A stretch of DNA of 29,289 nucleotides from an uncultured Muribaculaceae bacterium (GCA_910578805.1 CAJTRS010000006.1:52712-82000), one strand, 5' to 3'. Positions 1 through 7,957 are shown, counted from the first letter of the stretch. Notes: generated by a model not told the origin, from the letters alone. Translations and numbers: made by a program.

Positions 1-342
1 GTCTATATCGGCAATCAGACGAGCCACATCTGAGCCCGATGCAGGAACCTCCGAATCACCATCGACAAACTCAAAAAGAGCCTTGAACATTCGGGAGGCC
101 GCACCGGAAGCGGGTACAAACTTGCACACCTCACCGCCCGAAGCCAAATACAGTTGCCAGCGTTCCACGGCGGCAGTCTCTTCTTCCGGGGTCAACACAG
201 TAATTCCCTGACCGGGACGCGCCGCATCTTTGAGCTTCAGATACGGAAATCCGGTTACAAACCGCTTCAGCTGGCTCTCCACCTGCTGCTCGGTCACCCC
301 TTTCTGGGCAAACAAGGCTAAATCTTCTTCACTAAAAATCAT
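1..342 (-). CDS. DUF4301 family protein, N-terminal part (cut by window edge)
   Basis: Only the first 114 codons are inside the window; the gene runs off the left edge. The protein starts MIFSEEDLALFAQKG and contains GFPYLKLKDAARPG and then KFVPASGAASRMFKALFEF, which I recognise as the conserved N-terminal signature of DUF4301, a Bacteroidetes family of roughly 500 residues with no established function. The PASGAASRM stretch resembles the glycine-rich nucleotide-binding loop of sugar nucleotidyltransferases; that resemblance is my inference, not a known activity. The ATG at 340-342 is the only sensible start because the conserved region begins within a few residues of it. It is transcribed divergently from the tsaC operon, and a TAATTTTG element on the minus strand at 427-434 could drive it. 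I am fairly sure of the family and unsure of any function. Confidence 0.8.
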   Translation of the reverse strand, partial: MIFSEEDLALFAQKGVTEQQVESQLKRFVTGFPYLKLKDAARPGQGITVLTPEEETAAVERWQLYLASGGEVCKFVPASGAASRMFKALFEFVDGDSEVPASGSDVARLIADID

Positions 343-426
343 GGTTAAGGTAACTTTTATAATTATATGTTCATTTATAGCCCCAAAACTAACAAATTTT
401 ATTGTATTCTACATTATCCCGACCTG

Positions 427-434
427 CAAAATTA
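427..434 (-). promoter_or_regulatory. Candidate -7 element for the DUF4301 gene
   Basis: CAAAATTA on the plus strand reads TAATTTTG on the minus strand, a full match to the Bacteroidetes TAnnTTTG element. It would give a leader of about 80 nt before the DUF4301 start at 342. I see no good TTG at the matching -33 position, so the call is weak. Confidence 0.35.
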
Positions 435-468
435 TCACCATACCCTTTTATTTACGGCCACATAGTAT

Positions 469-476
469 TAACTTTG
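469..476 (+). promoter_or_regulatory. Candidate -7 element for the tsaC operon
   Basis: TAACTTTG matches TAnnTTTG. Transcription would begin near 482-484. That leaves only about 10 nt before the ATG at 494 but about 38 nt before the ATG at 521, which supports 521 as the tsaC start. The -33 region is T-rich (around 446-453) without a clean TTG. Confidence 0.5.
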
Positions 477-520
477 CATTCCATACCCACGGCATGGCGC
501 GCCGTGACATCATTATCACT

Positions 521-1093
521 ATGATCCCTTTAGACTCTGACATACAGGCGGCCGTCGATTGCCTCAAACATGGCGGAATAATACTATACCCCACAGACAC
601 AGTGTGGGGCATAGGCTGCGATGCTACCCGCTCCGATGCCGTGCGACGCATATTCGACATAAAACGCCGCTCCGAAGCAAAGGCCATGATCACACTGGTC
701 TCCGACACAGACATGCTCATGCGTTATGTCGATAACCCGCCGGAAGTGGCGGTGGAACTTGCCGGACTTGCCGTAACTCCCACCACCATAATCTATGACC
801 GCCCAATGCGCCTTGCCAGTGAACTGCTGGCCGACGACGGCAGCGCGGGCATACGCATCACATCGGAGGCTTACAGCCACGGTCTGTGCCGCAAGCTACG
901 CCGGCCCATCGTGTCAACCTCCGCCAATATAAGCGGAATGCAGACTCCGGCATTTTTCCATGAGATATCCACTGATATCATCAATGCCGTGGACTACACA
1001 GCCTTTTACCGCCGCGATGACCGCACCCCGCATGTGCCATCGACCGTGATAAAAATTTCCGATGACTCCACATTCGCCATATTGAGGAAGTGA
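521..1093 (+). CDS. tsaC: L-threonylcarbamoyladenylate synthase (YrdC/TsaC type)
   Basis: 190-residue protein of the Sua5/YciO/YrdC family. These enzymes make threonylcarbamoyl-AMP from threonine, bicarbonate and ATP, the first step of t6A formation at position 37 of tRNAs that read ANN codons. Visible signatures are GGIILYPTDTVWGIGCDA near residues 18-35, the FDIKRR segment that follows, and PIVSTSANISG in the C-terminal half, which holds the family's STSAN motif. The length fits the short YrdC form without the extra Sua5 domain. The reading frame stays open far upstream; I chose the ATG at 521 because homologues start just ahead of the first strand and because the predicted transcription start lies near 483. 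An in-frame ATG at 494 is the alternative. The stop codon overlaps the GTG start of the next gene, so the two are probably translationally coupled. Confidence 0.9.
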   Translation: MIPLDSDIQAAVDCLKHGGIILYPTDTVWGIGCDATRSDAVRRIFDIKRRSEAKAMITLVSDTDMLMRYVDNPPEVAVELAGLAVTPTTIIYDRPMRLASELLADDGSAGIRITSEAYSHGLCRKLRRPIVSTSANISGMQTPAFFHEISTDIINAVDYTAFYRRDDRTPHVPSTVIKISDDSTFAILRK

Positions 1094-2517
1094 CCGCACG
1101 CAACCGACATAGACTCATGTATCTTATCACGGATTTCATATCGACCTCCGTGGCAGTGTTGTTGTTCAACATTATCCGATACCATCTGCTCACTGTGTCT
1201 CACCACGGATTCACCTCGCTGCATTCATTCATAACGTCACCAATGGTCATCAGCGGACAGATCATACTTCCGACGGCCATGATGCTCGTATATACCCTGT
1301 CAGGATACTACAACCACATCTACAACCGCTCACGCATAGGCGAACTGACCAATACCATGGGGTGCGCGCTCATAGGCACCATAGGGCTGCTGCTGACCAT
1401 ACTGATCAACGATCTCACCTCTGACCGCGCGCAGGACTACAGCATGCTCCTGCTGCTGTTCGCACTGCTGTTCACCGTAGTGTATGTACCGCGGTGTATC
1501 ATCTCACGCATTCTGCGCCGCAAGATTCGCCGCGGCATAATCTCGTTTCCCACCGTAGTGGTGGGCTATTCGTCGCACCCGGAGCTATTCGGCTCACAGT
1601 TGCGCAACATCGACCCCGAATCGGGCATAAAAGCAGTGATGCTGTGCGATGCCGACAACCGCAGCCGGTCCGTTGAAAAACTAATGCCGCTTCCCATAGG
1701 CGACATTGACGGCATATCAGCAATGTGTGCCGGACACCACGCCGAGCGCATAATTCTCATACCCCACCCCGAATCATGGGAAAAGACTCTCAGCGTCATC
1801 AACAGGCTTCTGAGCCTTGACCTCAACATATTCATAGCCGCAGAGAGTCTGCCCCCCTACCTGTTCAACACCCGCCTGCCCAACATTGTGGCCGAACCGC
1901 TCATCGATGTGTCGCGCGTCCACCTGTCGGCACGCACCCTCAACCTAAAACGGGCTTTCGACATTACCGGAGCCACCCTCCTGCTCTCCCTGTCTGCACT
2001 GCCCATGCTATTCATGGCCATTGCCATAAAGACCCGATCGAAAGGCCCCGTATTTTTCAAGCAACAGCGCATAGGTCTGCACCGCAAACCTTTCACCATC
2101 TACAAGCTTCGCACCATGGTGGTCAATGCCGAGAGTGACAACCGGCCGGCACTGTCACACAAAGGCGATGACCGCATCACTCCGATGGGACGTGTGCTCC
2201 GTAAATACCACCTTGACGAACTGCCTCAGTTCTACAATGTGCTCCGGGGCGACATGTCACTTGTAGGGCCCCGTCCGGAGCGCCTGTACTACATCGAACA
2301 GATCGTGGCCCGCGAACCGTCATACACTCTGGTTCACCGCGTACGTCCCGGCATCACCTCGCTCGGCATGGTGAAATTCGGATATGCCTCAACAGTCGAT
2401 GAGATGATACAGCGCATGCGCTATGACCTGCTGTATTTAGAAAACATGTCGATCGGAACCGACCTAAAAATCCTATTTTACACAGTCCACAACGTTATCT
2501 CCGGAAAAGGAGTCTGA
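1090..2517 (+). CDS. Polyprenyl-phosphate sugar-phosphate transferase (bacterial sugar transferase family)
   Basis: 475-residue membrane enzyme of the polyisoprenyl-phosphate hexose-1-phosphate transferase family (PF02397), which loads the first sugar phosphate onto undecaprenyl phosphate at the inner membrane to start capsule, exopolysaccharide or O-glycan synthesis. Four hydrophobic segments lie in residues 10-140, followed by a soluble linker domain. The catalytic domain starts at KRAFDITGA (288-296), with VFFKQQRIG (321-329), YKLRTM (338-343), DELPQ (376-380) and GDMSLVGPRP (387-396), which carry the expected Asp-Glu and proline-rich loop. Its C-terminus reads GITSLGMVKFGYAS instead of the GITGWAQINGYRG of the WcaJ-type enzyme at 27741, so the two belong to different subgroups. 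I took the GTG at 1090, which overlaps the tsaC stop, because RHRLMYLITDF just after it is conserved in relatives; ATG 1117 is the alternative. The sugar substrate cannot be read from the sequence. Confidence 0.88.
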   Translation: MTARNRHRLMYLITDFISTSVAVLLFNIIRYHLLTVSHHGFTSLHSFITSPMVISGQIILPTAMMLVYTLSGYYNHIYNRSRIGELTNTMGCALIGTIGLLLTILINDLTSDRAQDYSMLLLLFALLFTVVYVPRCIISRILRRKIRRGIISFPTVVVGYSSHPELFGSQLRNIDPESGIKAVMLCDADNRSRSVEKLMPLPIGDIDGISAMCAGHHAERIILIPHPESWEKTLSVINRLLSLDLNIFIAAESLPPYLFNTRLPNIVAEPLIDVSRVHLSARTLNLKRAFDITGATLLLSLSALPMLFMAIAIKTRSKGPVFFKQQRIGLHRKPFTIYKLRTMVVNAESDNRPALSHKGDDRITPMGRVLRKYHLDELPQFYNVLRGDMSLVGPRPERLYYIEQIVAREPSYTLVHRVRPGITSLGMVKFGYASTVDEMIQRMRYDLLYLENMSIGTDLKILFYTVHNVISGKGV

Positions 2518-2526
2518 ACTCTGCCC

Positions 2527-4326
2527 ATGACCTCTATGACAAGAAAACGACATATCTTCGGCGACACTTTCATGAAAGTTATCCTATGGCGCGAACGTCA
2601 CATCAAAGAGAAGACGTTTGTTGTATTGCTGGCTCTCGTCGTAGGCGTGCTCGGCGGATTCGCCGCATTGTTGCTGAAATCGCTGATCCATTTGATTGCC
2701 GGATTCCTGACCTCGGGCATCAATATCACCGAAGGCAACTTCATGTATGCCATATATCCGGCCGTGGGTGTTCTGATCACCCTGCTTTTCGTGCGCTTCG
2801 TGGTGCGCGACAACATATCGCACGGAGTGACCCGCGTGCTCTATGCCATATCCCAGAACAAAAGCCGGCTTAAGCGTCACAACATTTGTTCGTCGCTCTG
2901 CGCCAGTTCCATCACCATAGGATTTGGCGGATCGGTAGGAGCCGAGGGACCTATAGTTTACACCGGAGCTGCAATAGGCTCCACTCTGGGACAGATGTTC
3001 CGCATGTCGCCTCGGGTACTCATGATCATGGTCGGCTGCGGAGCCGCGGCCGGCATAGCCGGCATATTCAAGGCCCCTATCGCCGGCATGCTTTTCACCC
3101 TTGAGGTTCTCATGATCGATCTCACGTCGGTGTCAGTGATGCCGCTTCTGATAGCCTCCATTGCCGGAGCCACGGTCTCTTACACATTCACAGGCTATCA
3201 TGCCGAATTTTTCTTCATGCAGAGCGAGCCGTTTGCCACGGCAAGAATACCCTATGTGGTTCTGCTCGGAGTGTTCTGCGGTCTGGTGTCGCTATATTTC
3301 ACCAGAGTCATGAACATGATGGAAAACTCATTCAAGCGCATATCGACAGTGTGGAAGCGCTATGCCATAGGCGCATCTATACTATCATTGCTCATATTCC
3401 TGTTTCCGCCCCTCTACGGCGAGGGCTATGGCTCAATACTCGCCCTGCTGTCAGGCCATACCTCCGCCATACTCGACGGCTCCATATTCTACTCCGACCG
3501 CTTTTCAGTGCTCTGGATCATAATCTTCATAGCCGCGGTGATAATGCTTAAGGCCTTTGCCACGTCGGCCACAAACGGCGCAGGCGGTGTGGGCGGCACT
3601 TTCGCACCCTCTCTGTTCGTTGGCTGCATGGCCGGATTCCTGTTTGCCTACACGATCAACCACCTGTTCGGCCTTGACTTATCGGTCAAAAACTTCGCGC
3701 TGATGGGCATGGCCGGTGTGATGGCCGGTGTGATGCACGCACCGCTCATGGGCATGTTCCTCACGGCAGAGCTCACCGGCGGTTACCAGCTGTTTCTGCC
3801 ACTGCTGATCGTATCGGCCCTTTCATACTTCACCATCAAATACTTCGAGCCTTACAGCATATATGCCATGCGACTGGCTCAGCGCGGCGAACTGCTCACC
3901 CATCACAAGGACAAGGCAGTGCTCACACTCCTTAAAATAGACAATGTTATCGAAACCGATTTCATATCCGTGAGTCCCGACATGGACCTTAGGCAGATGG
4001 TGCAAGTCATCTCCCAATCCAACCGCAATCTGTTTCCGGTCATTGACAGTCAGAACAAACTACTCGGAGTGGTGCTCCTTGACGATATCCGCAACATCAT
4101 GTTCCGTACCGACCTCTACCGGCGCATGCATGTTGACAAATTCATGAGCACTCCCCCTGCATTCATCGAGCTGCACTCAAACATGGATCAGGTGATGAAA
4201 ACCTTTGACGATACCGGAGCCTGGAACCTTCCGGTCGTGGATCACGGACGTTATGTAGGCTTTGTGTCAAAATCAAAGATATTCAACTCCTACCGCCGAG
4301 TGCTCCGCCACTATTCCGAAGACTGA
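2527..4326 (+). CDS. ClC-family chloride channel/transporter with C-terminal CBS pair
   Basis: 599-residue ClC protein, 9 nt downstream of the sugar transferase. ClC proteins move chloride or other anions across the inner membrane, either as anion/proton exchangers or as channels. The membrane part covers about residues 30-450 and contains SHGV (98-101), GGSVGAEGP with the gating glutamate at E140, GIFKAPIAGMLFTLE (179-193) and GGTFAP (356-361). A CBS pair fills about 475-590 and probably senses adenine nucleotides. The position of the internal proton glutamate of E. coli ClC-ec1 (E203) appears to be valine (V194, right after E193), as in eukaryotic channels, so coupling to protons is doubtful. 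The start at 2527 gives a short charged leader; M16 is an alternative. It is the last gene of the tsaC operon. Confidence 0.92.
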   Translation: MTSMTRKRHIFGDTFMKVILWRERHIKEKTFVVLLALVVGVLGGFAALLLKSLIHLIAGFLTSGINITEGNFMYAIYPAVGVLITLLFVRFVVRDNISHGVTRVLYAISQNKSRLKRHNICSSLCASSITIGFGGSVGAEGPIVYTGAAIGSTLGQMFRMSPRVLMIMVGCGAAAGIAGIFKAPIAGMLFTLEVLMIDLTSVSVMPLLIASIAGATVSYTFTGYHAEFFFMQSEPFATARIPYVVLLGVFCGLVSLYFTRVMNMMENSFKRISTVWKRYAIGASILSLLIFLFPPLYGEGYGSILALLSGHTSAILDGSIFYSDRFSVLWIIIFIAAVIMLKAFATSATNGAGGVGGTFAPSLFVGCMAGFLFAYTINHLFGLDLSVKNFALMGMAGVMAGVMHAPLMGMFLTAELTGGYQLFLPLLIVSALSYFTIKYFEPYSIYAMRLAQRGELLTHHKDKAVLTLLKIDNVIETDFISVSPDMDLRQMVQVISQSNRNLFPVIDSQNKLLGVVLLDDIRNIMFRTDLYRRMHVDKFMSTPPAFIELHSNMDQVMKTFDDTGAWNLPVVDHGRYVGFVSKSKIFNSYRRVLRHYSED

Positions 4327-4360
4327 CATTGCTGAAGCACACATCTCTACCTCCCTATAT

Positions 4361-4387
4361 CACTGCATGATACGGATCGTGCGGGTG
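4361..4387 (+). terminator. Weak hairpin after the ClC gene
   Basis: GCATGAT (4365-4371) can pair with ATCGTGC (4376-4382) over an ACGG loop with one G-U pair, and flanking CAC/GTG can extend it. There is no real T-run after it, so termination here is only a possibility. Confidence 0.3.
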
Positions 4388-4444
4388 ACTTTCCATGATA
4401 AATCATTATAAAAAATGTTATATGTGGCAATAATTTTATGGATT

Positions 4445-4479
4445 TTTGATTCATATTCCAGGAAAATATTTTACATTTG
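4445..4479 (+). promoter_or_regulatory. Promoter of gdhA
   Basis: TTTG at 4445-4448 and TACATTTG at 4472-4479 match the Bacteroidetes -33 and -7 elements with a somewhat long 23-nt spacer. Transcription would start near 4486, giving an A/T-rich leader of about 55 nt before the gdhA ATG. Confidence 0.6.
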
Positions 4480-4539
4480 TAGGCGTAAAACATAATATAT
4501 TTACAAATAGTTACAATTTCGTTAGGTTTTATTAGAAAA

Positions 4540-5877
4540 ATGAAAGCAGCAGAAGTATTGGCCGACCTGCACCGCCGGTTTCCCAACGAACCGGAATATC
4601 TGCAAGCGGTAGAGGAAGTAATCACCTCGATAGAGGACGTGTACAACGAACACCCCGAGTTTGAGCGCTATAATCTTATAGAGCGTCTGTGCATTCCCGA
4701 CCGCATATTGTCGTTCCGCGTATCGTGGGTTGACGACAGCGGACGCGTGCAGAACAACATGGGTTACCGCATTCAGCACAACAATGCCATAGGCCCTTAC
4801 AAGGGCGGTATCCGCTTCCACTCGTCGGTCAACCAGTCGATTTTGAAATTCCTTGCTTTCGAGCAGACTTTCAAAAACTCGCTCACCACTCTCGCCATGG
4901 GCGGAGCCAAAGGTGGCAGCGACTTCTCGCCGCGAGGCAAGAGCGACATGGAAGTGATGCGCTTCTGTCAGGCTTTCATCACAGAACTCTGGCGCCAGAT
5001 AGGCCCCGACACTGACGTTCCCGCCGGCGATATCGGCGTGGGAGGACGCGAAGTGGGTTACATGTTCGGCATGTACAAGAAAATGGCACAGGAGTTCACC
5101 GGCACATTTACCGGCAAGGGTCGCGAATTCGGCGGCTCGCTCATTCGACCTGAAGCCACCGGCTATGGCAACGTTTATTTCCTCCAGTCCATGCTCGCCA
5201 CCCGCGGCATAGACCTGAAGGGTAAACGTGTGGCCATCTCCGGCTCAGGCAATGTGGCCACCTACACAGCCGAAAAGCTACTTCAACTCGGAGCCAAAGT
5301 GGTGTCGATGAGCGACAGCGACGGCACTATCCACGTGCCCGACGGACTTACGCAGGAACAACTCGACTACATATTCAAACTCAAGAACATATATCGCGGC
5401 CGAATCCGCGAATTTGCCGAAGAATACGGCTGCGAATACTATGCCGGCGAACGCCCGTGGCTCAAAGTCAAGTGTGACATAGCCATGCCCTCGGCCACTC
5501 AGAACGAGATCGATGGTGATGATGCCCGCGCACTTCTTGCCGGAGGCTGTATCGCAGTAAGCGAAGGAGCAAACATGCCCTCGACCCCCGAAGCCATCAA
5601 AGAATTCCTCGCCGCACGCATACTCTATGCACCCGGAAAAGCCGCCAATGCCGGCGGTGTATCGGTATCAGGACTGGAAATGGCGCAGAACTCACAGAAA
5701 CTCTCGTGGAGCGCCGCCGAAGTCGATGCCCGCCTCAAAGAGATCATGGCCGAAATCCATCACCAGTGTGAAATATATGGCCGCGAAAACGACGGTTACA
5801 TCAACTACGTCAAGGGAGCAAATGTGGCCGGTTTCATGAAAGTGGCACGTGCAATGATGGCACAAGGCGTTTTATAA
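4540..5877 (+). CDS. gdhA: NADP-type glutamate dehydrogenase
   Basis: 445-residue hexameric-type glutamate dehydrogenase, which interconverts 2-oxoglutarate plus ammonia and glutamate and is the main ammonia-assimilating enzyme in gut Bacteroidales. The active-site lysines K88 (GPYKGG), K112 and K124 (MGGAKGG) and the catalytic aspartate D164 (PAGDIGVG) are all present with the spacing known from Clostridium symbiosum GDH. The Rossmann motif is GKRVAISGSGNVA (228-240), and the second strand ends in SMSDSDG without an acidic residue directly at its tip, which suits NADP(H). Length and N-terminus match Bacteroides GdhA proteins. The lysine motif reads AMGGAKGG where relatives commonly have PMGGGKGG, a mild substitution. 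It stands alone between its own promoter and the palindromic hairpin at 5965. Confidence 0.96.
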   Translation: MKAAEVLADLHRRFPNEPEYLQAVEEVITSIEDVYNEHPEFERYNLIERLCIPDRILSFRVSWVDDSGRVQNNMGYRIQHNNAIGPYKGGIRFHSSVNQSILKFLAFEQTFKNSLTTLAMGGAKGGSDFSPRGKSDMEVMRFCQAFITELWRQIGPDTDVPAGDIGVGGREVGYMFGMYKKMAQEFTGTFTGKGREFGGSLIRPEATGYGNVYFLQSMLATRGIDLKGKRVAISGSGNVATYTAEKLLQLGAKVVSMSDSDGTIHVPDGLTQEQLDYIFKLKNIYRGRIREFAEEYGCEYYAGERPWLKVKCDIAMPSATQNEIDGDDARALLAGGCIAVSEGANMPSTPEAIKEFLAARILYAPGKAANAGGVSVSGLEMAQNSQKLSWSAAEVDARLKEIMAEIHHQCEIYGRENDGYINYVKGANVAGFMKVARAMMAQGVL

Positions 5878-5892
5878 ACAAAAACAACACCT

Positions 5893-5945
5893 AATTGTAT
5901 TGTATATTACAAACACATCATACACACCTTTACTCCAATACAATT
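5893..5945. repeat. 10-bp inverted repeat downstream of gdhA
   Basis: AATTGTATTG at 5893-5902 is exactly inverted as CAATACAATT at 5936-5945, with a 33-nt spacer. It lies in the 3' untranslated part of gdhA just before the palindromic hairpin, so it could form a long-range stem in that transcript. No known element matches. Confidence 0.5.
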
Positions 5946-5964
5946 AAATCTATAAGACAAATAG

Positions 5965-5998
5965 AGACGGTGCGTTACCGATCGGTAACGCACCGTCT
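5965..5998. terminator. Perfect 34-bp palindrome, probable gdhA terminator
   Basis: The 17-base half AGACGGTGCGTTACCGA is followed at once by its exact reverse complement. In RNA this folds into a stem of about 15 bp with a GATC loop. The downstream tail TTATTCATTATG is only moderately T-rich. Position after gdhA and stem strength make a terminator the likely role. Confidence 0.7.
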
Positions 5999-6073
5999 TA
6001 TTCATTATGTAATAATACAATCACATTTACCACATTTCACCTGATTGGGCAATAATAACGCCCATGCGTCCAT

Positions 6074-6081
6074 TAACTTTG
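6074..6081 (+). promoter_or_regulatory. Candidate -7 element for the small ORF at 6111
   Basis: TAACTTTG matches TAnnTTTG. The nearest TTG upstream (6045-6047) is 26 nt away, longer than usual. Transcription would start near 6088, with a 23-nt leader before the ATG at 6111. Confidence 0.45.
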
Positions 6082-6110
6082 TCATAGGAATCAAGATAAT
6101 ACGATATTCT

Positions 6111-6335
6111 ATGACAGCAATACTCCCCTCCGACACAATATTCGCCACAGTAAGTCAGCGCGGCAATATTCTGGCGAGTTTCCGGCTCAGCGGCATCACA
6201 TCGTTAACCGACGTGCTGCGCTATCTGCGACGCTCCATAGCCGATATAGCGGGGATAACCACAATAGACCTGCGCAACGGTTCACAAGGCTGGCATAAAC
6301 GCCACACAGTGATGCTCACAGCGGCAAAAGCCTGA
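6111..6335 (+). CDS. Small hypothetical protein, 74 residues
   Basis: I do not recognise this protein. It begins MTAILPSDTIFATVSQRGN, continues with an alternating hydrophobic pattern (ILASFRLSGITSLTDVLRYL), then DLRNGSQGW and a basic end. It looks like a small soluble alpha/beta domain, with no signal peptide or membrane segment. The frame is open back to a TTG at 6045, but the ATG at 6111 lies at the right distance from a TAACTTTG promoter element and gives a compact protein. It is flanked by the gdhA terminator and the convergent TPR gene, so it is a single-gene unit. Codon use resembles its neighbours, which argues for a real gene. Function unknown. Confidence 0.55.
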   Translation: MTAILPSDTIFATVSQRGNILASFRLSGITSLTDVLRYLRRSIADIAGITTIDLRNGSQGWHKRHTVMLTAAKA

Positions 6336-6381
6336 CGCTCCCATGTGACTTAGCGAAATCAAGCTGCCAGAGCACAACCGC

Positions 6382-6654
6382 TCAAGGGTTAAGCAGATCG
6401 GGATTGAAAAAATCCGCTATGTCACGCGCCTGCTCCAATGCCTTTGCCGCAGGACCGGCAGGGTCTATCGCAGCCGAAGCCGCATAATCGGAAGTAGCCC
6501 TGGACCGCTCACCCATGCGCCACCACACCTTGCCGCGAAGAAACAGAGCCTCTGCATGGTCCGGATTGGCTGCTATGAACTCGTCAAGCAGAACCAATGC
6601 CTCCTCGAGATCGTTGTTTTTAATTAAAGAGGATATATTTGGATTTAAACACAT
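6382..6654 (-). CDS. Small tetratricopeptide-repeat protein, 90 residues
   Basis: The protein starts MCLNPNISSLIKNNDLEEA and carries about two TPR-like helical pairs: DLEEALVLLDEFIAANPDHA, then EALFLRGKVWWRMGERSRA and a third helix ending in the DIADFFNPDLLNP tail. I recall similar short TPR proteins with a DILNFYNKD-type C-terminus as common in Bacteroidales; they presumably act as protein-protein adaptors. The open frame extends upstream into the phosphatase gene on the other strand, but M45 of that longer frame, at 6652-6654, is the natural start: everything before it overlaps the divergent gene and its promoter. The predicted transcription start is only about 15 nt upstream. No catalytic residues are visible and no partner can be named. 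Confidence 0.75.
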   Translation of the reverse strand: MCLNPNISSLIKNNDLEEALVLLDEFIAANPDHAEALFLRGKVWWRMGERSRATSDYAASAAIDPAGPAAKALEQARDIADFFNPDLLNP

Positions 6655-6669
6655 AAGTTTATAATTTTG
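6638..6669 (+). promoter_or_regulatory. Promoter of the histidine-type phosphatase
   Basis: TTTG at 6638-6641, a 20-nt spacer, then TAATTTTG at 6662-6669: a near-ideal Bacteroidetes promoter. Transcription would start near 6676, about 34 nt before the ATG at 6710. Confidence 0.7.
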
Positions 6670-6675
6670 GAAAAA

Positions 6676-6683
6676 CAAAATTA
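6676..6683 (-). promoter_or_regulatory. Candidate -7 element for the TPR gene
   Basis: CAAAATTA reads TAATTTTG on the minus strand. It is the exact inverted copy of the plus-strand element at 6662-6669, six bases away, so the two divergent promoters interlock. A -33 match on the minus strand is poor. Confidence 0.5.
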
Positions 6684-6709
6684 ATAAAATTCTCCAAACC
6701 GAGACATCA

Positions 6710-7957
6710 ATGCGCCGTTTACTCCCACTGCTGTTACTAATTATTTCGGTCACCGCCTCAAGTGCCGCCGATCCCACCCACACCACATATCCCTGGGAGG
6801 ATTGTCAGGGAAGCGCCAAGCCATATCCGGTGCCGGCCAACCCCATTGAACACCCCGACACTCTTACCCCTGTGATGATAAACCATGTGGGCCGTCACGG
6901 AGCACGGTTTCCGGCATCGCCCAAACATTCCGCCACAATCACAGACGCCCTAAAAAAAGCCGCGGAGGCAGGCACCATCACACCTAAAGGACGCGAACTT
7001 CTGGCTGTGGCTCAGCTTGTGGCCGAACAGAGTGCAGGCCGTTGGGGAGCGCTCGACTCTCTCGGCATGGCCGAACAGCGCGGCATAGCCTCACGCATGT
7101 ATGCCTCATACCCGCAGCTTTTCAACCGGGGCAGCATTTCGGCTATCAGCACCTATTCGCCCCGATGCATCATGAGCATGTACGAATTTACCCATCAGAT
7201 AGCCCGACTTGACAACAATGTGGAGATAAACACCTCCTCCGGACGCCAATACTCCCCGCTCCTACGCTTCTTTGATCTAAACGACGAATACAAAGCCCTG
7301 ATAAAATCCGAAACCGTATCGGAAACCATAAAGAAATTCATGCGGGAAACTCTGACGCTTGAACCGCTCAAGCGTGTGCTCGGCGAAAAATATCCTTTTG
7401 GCGACGATGCGCTTGACATTGCCATGGCCGAATATTCCACAATCGCCGGACTACAGGCCATGGACATGTACATCGACATCACGCGTTTTCTTACGCAGCA
7501 GGAATACAACGCCCTGTGGCAGGTGTTCAACCTCCGGCAATATCTCACTCACTCCGCATCGACCCTGTCGGCTCTGCCGGCTCAGATAGCATCGCCACTG
7601 CTCAGTGACCTTATCGACACAACCGACCGCTTCATTGCCGGAAACGCCCCGGCCGTGAACCTGCGCTTCGCTCACGCCGAGACTCTGATGCCTCTTTTGG
7701 CACTCATGCACCTGCGCGACTGCTACTATCTGACAAACTACTTCGACACCGTGGGATTGCACTGGCGCGACTTCCACATAGTGCCGATGGCAGCCAACCT
7801 ACAGATGATTCTGTTCCGTTCCGACTCGGGACGCTACTATGTCAGAACCGACCTCAACGAAGTGCCGGTAGCGCTCATACCCAACGACAACTCCATCTAT
7901 ATCGAATGGAACCGCGCACGGACATATCTCGAACGATGCCTCCCCTTGGCCTACTGA
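6710..7957 (+). CDS. Exported histidine-type phosphatase, MINPP/phytase-like
   Basis: 415 residues. The N-terminus MRRLLPLLLLIISVTASSA is a clear signal peptide, so the mature enzyme acts in the periplasm or beyond. The phosphohistidine motif RHGARFP lies at 62-68, R152 in the YSPRCIMSM segment fits the phosphate-binding arginine, and the proton-donor motif is HAE at 322-324. HAE rather than HD is characteristic of multiple inositol polyphosphate phosphatases, the group that includes the Bacteroides thetaiotaomicron enzyme BtMinpp, which removes phosphates from phytate. Length is right for that family. Substrate is inferred from the motif only; other phosphomonoesters are possible. It has its own strong promoter and is followed by a gap of about 190 nt before the ABC operon. 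Confidence 0.87.
   Translation: MRRLLPLLLLIISVTASSAADPTHTTYPWEDCQGSAKPYPVPANPIEHPDTLTPVMINHVGRHGARFPASPKHSATITDALKKAAEAGTITPKGRELLAVAQLVAEQSAGRWGALDSLGMAEQRGIASRMYASYPQLFNRGSISAISTYSPRCIMSMYEFTHQIARLDNNVEINTSSGRQYSPLLRFFDLNDEYKALIKSETVSETIKKFMRETLTLEPLKRVLGEKYPFGDDALDIAMAEYSTIAGLQAMDMYIDITRFLTQQEYNALWQVFNLRQYLTHSASTLSALPAQIASPLLSDLIDTTDRFIAGNAPAVNLRFAHAETLMPLLALMHLRDCYYLTNYFDTVGLHWRDFHIVPMAANLQMILFRSDSGRYYVRTDLNEVPVALIPNDNSIYIEWNRARTYLERCLPLAY

Noticed and set aside
230..520. Upstream extension of the tsaC frame
   Set aside because: It overlaps the DUF4301 gene and the promoter region, and the added residues resemble no TsaC N-terminus.
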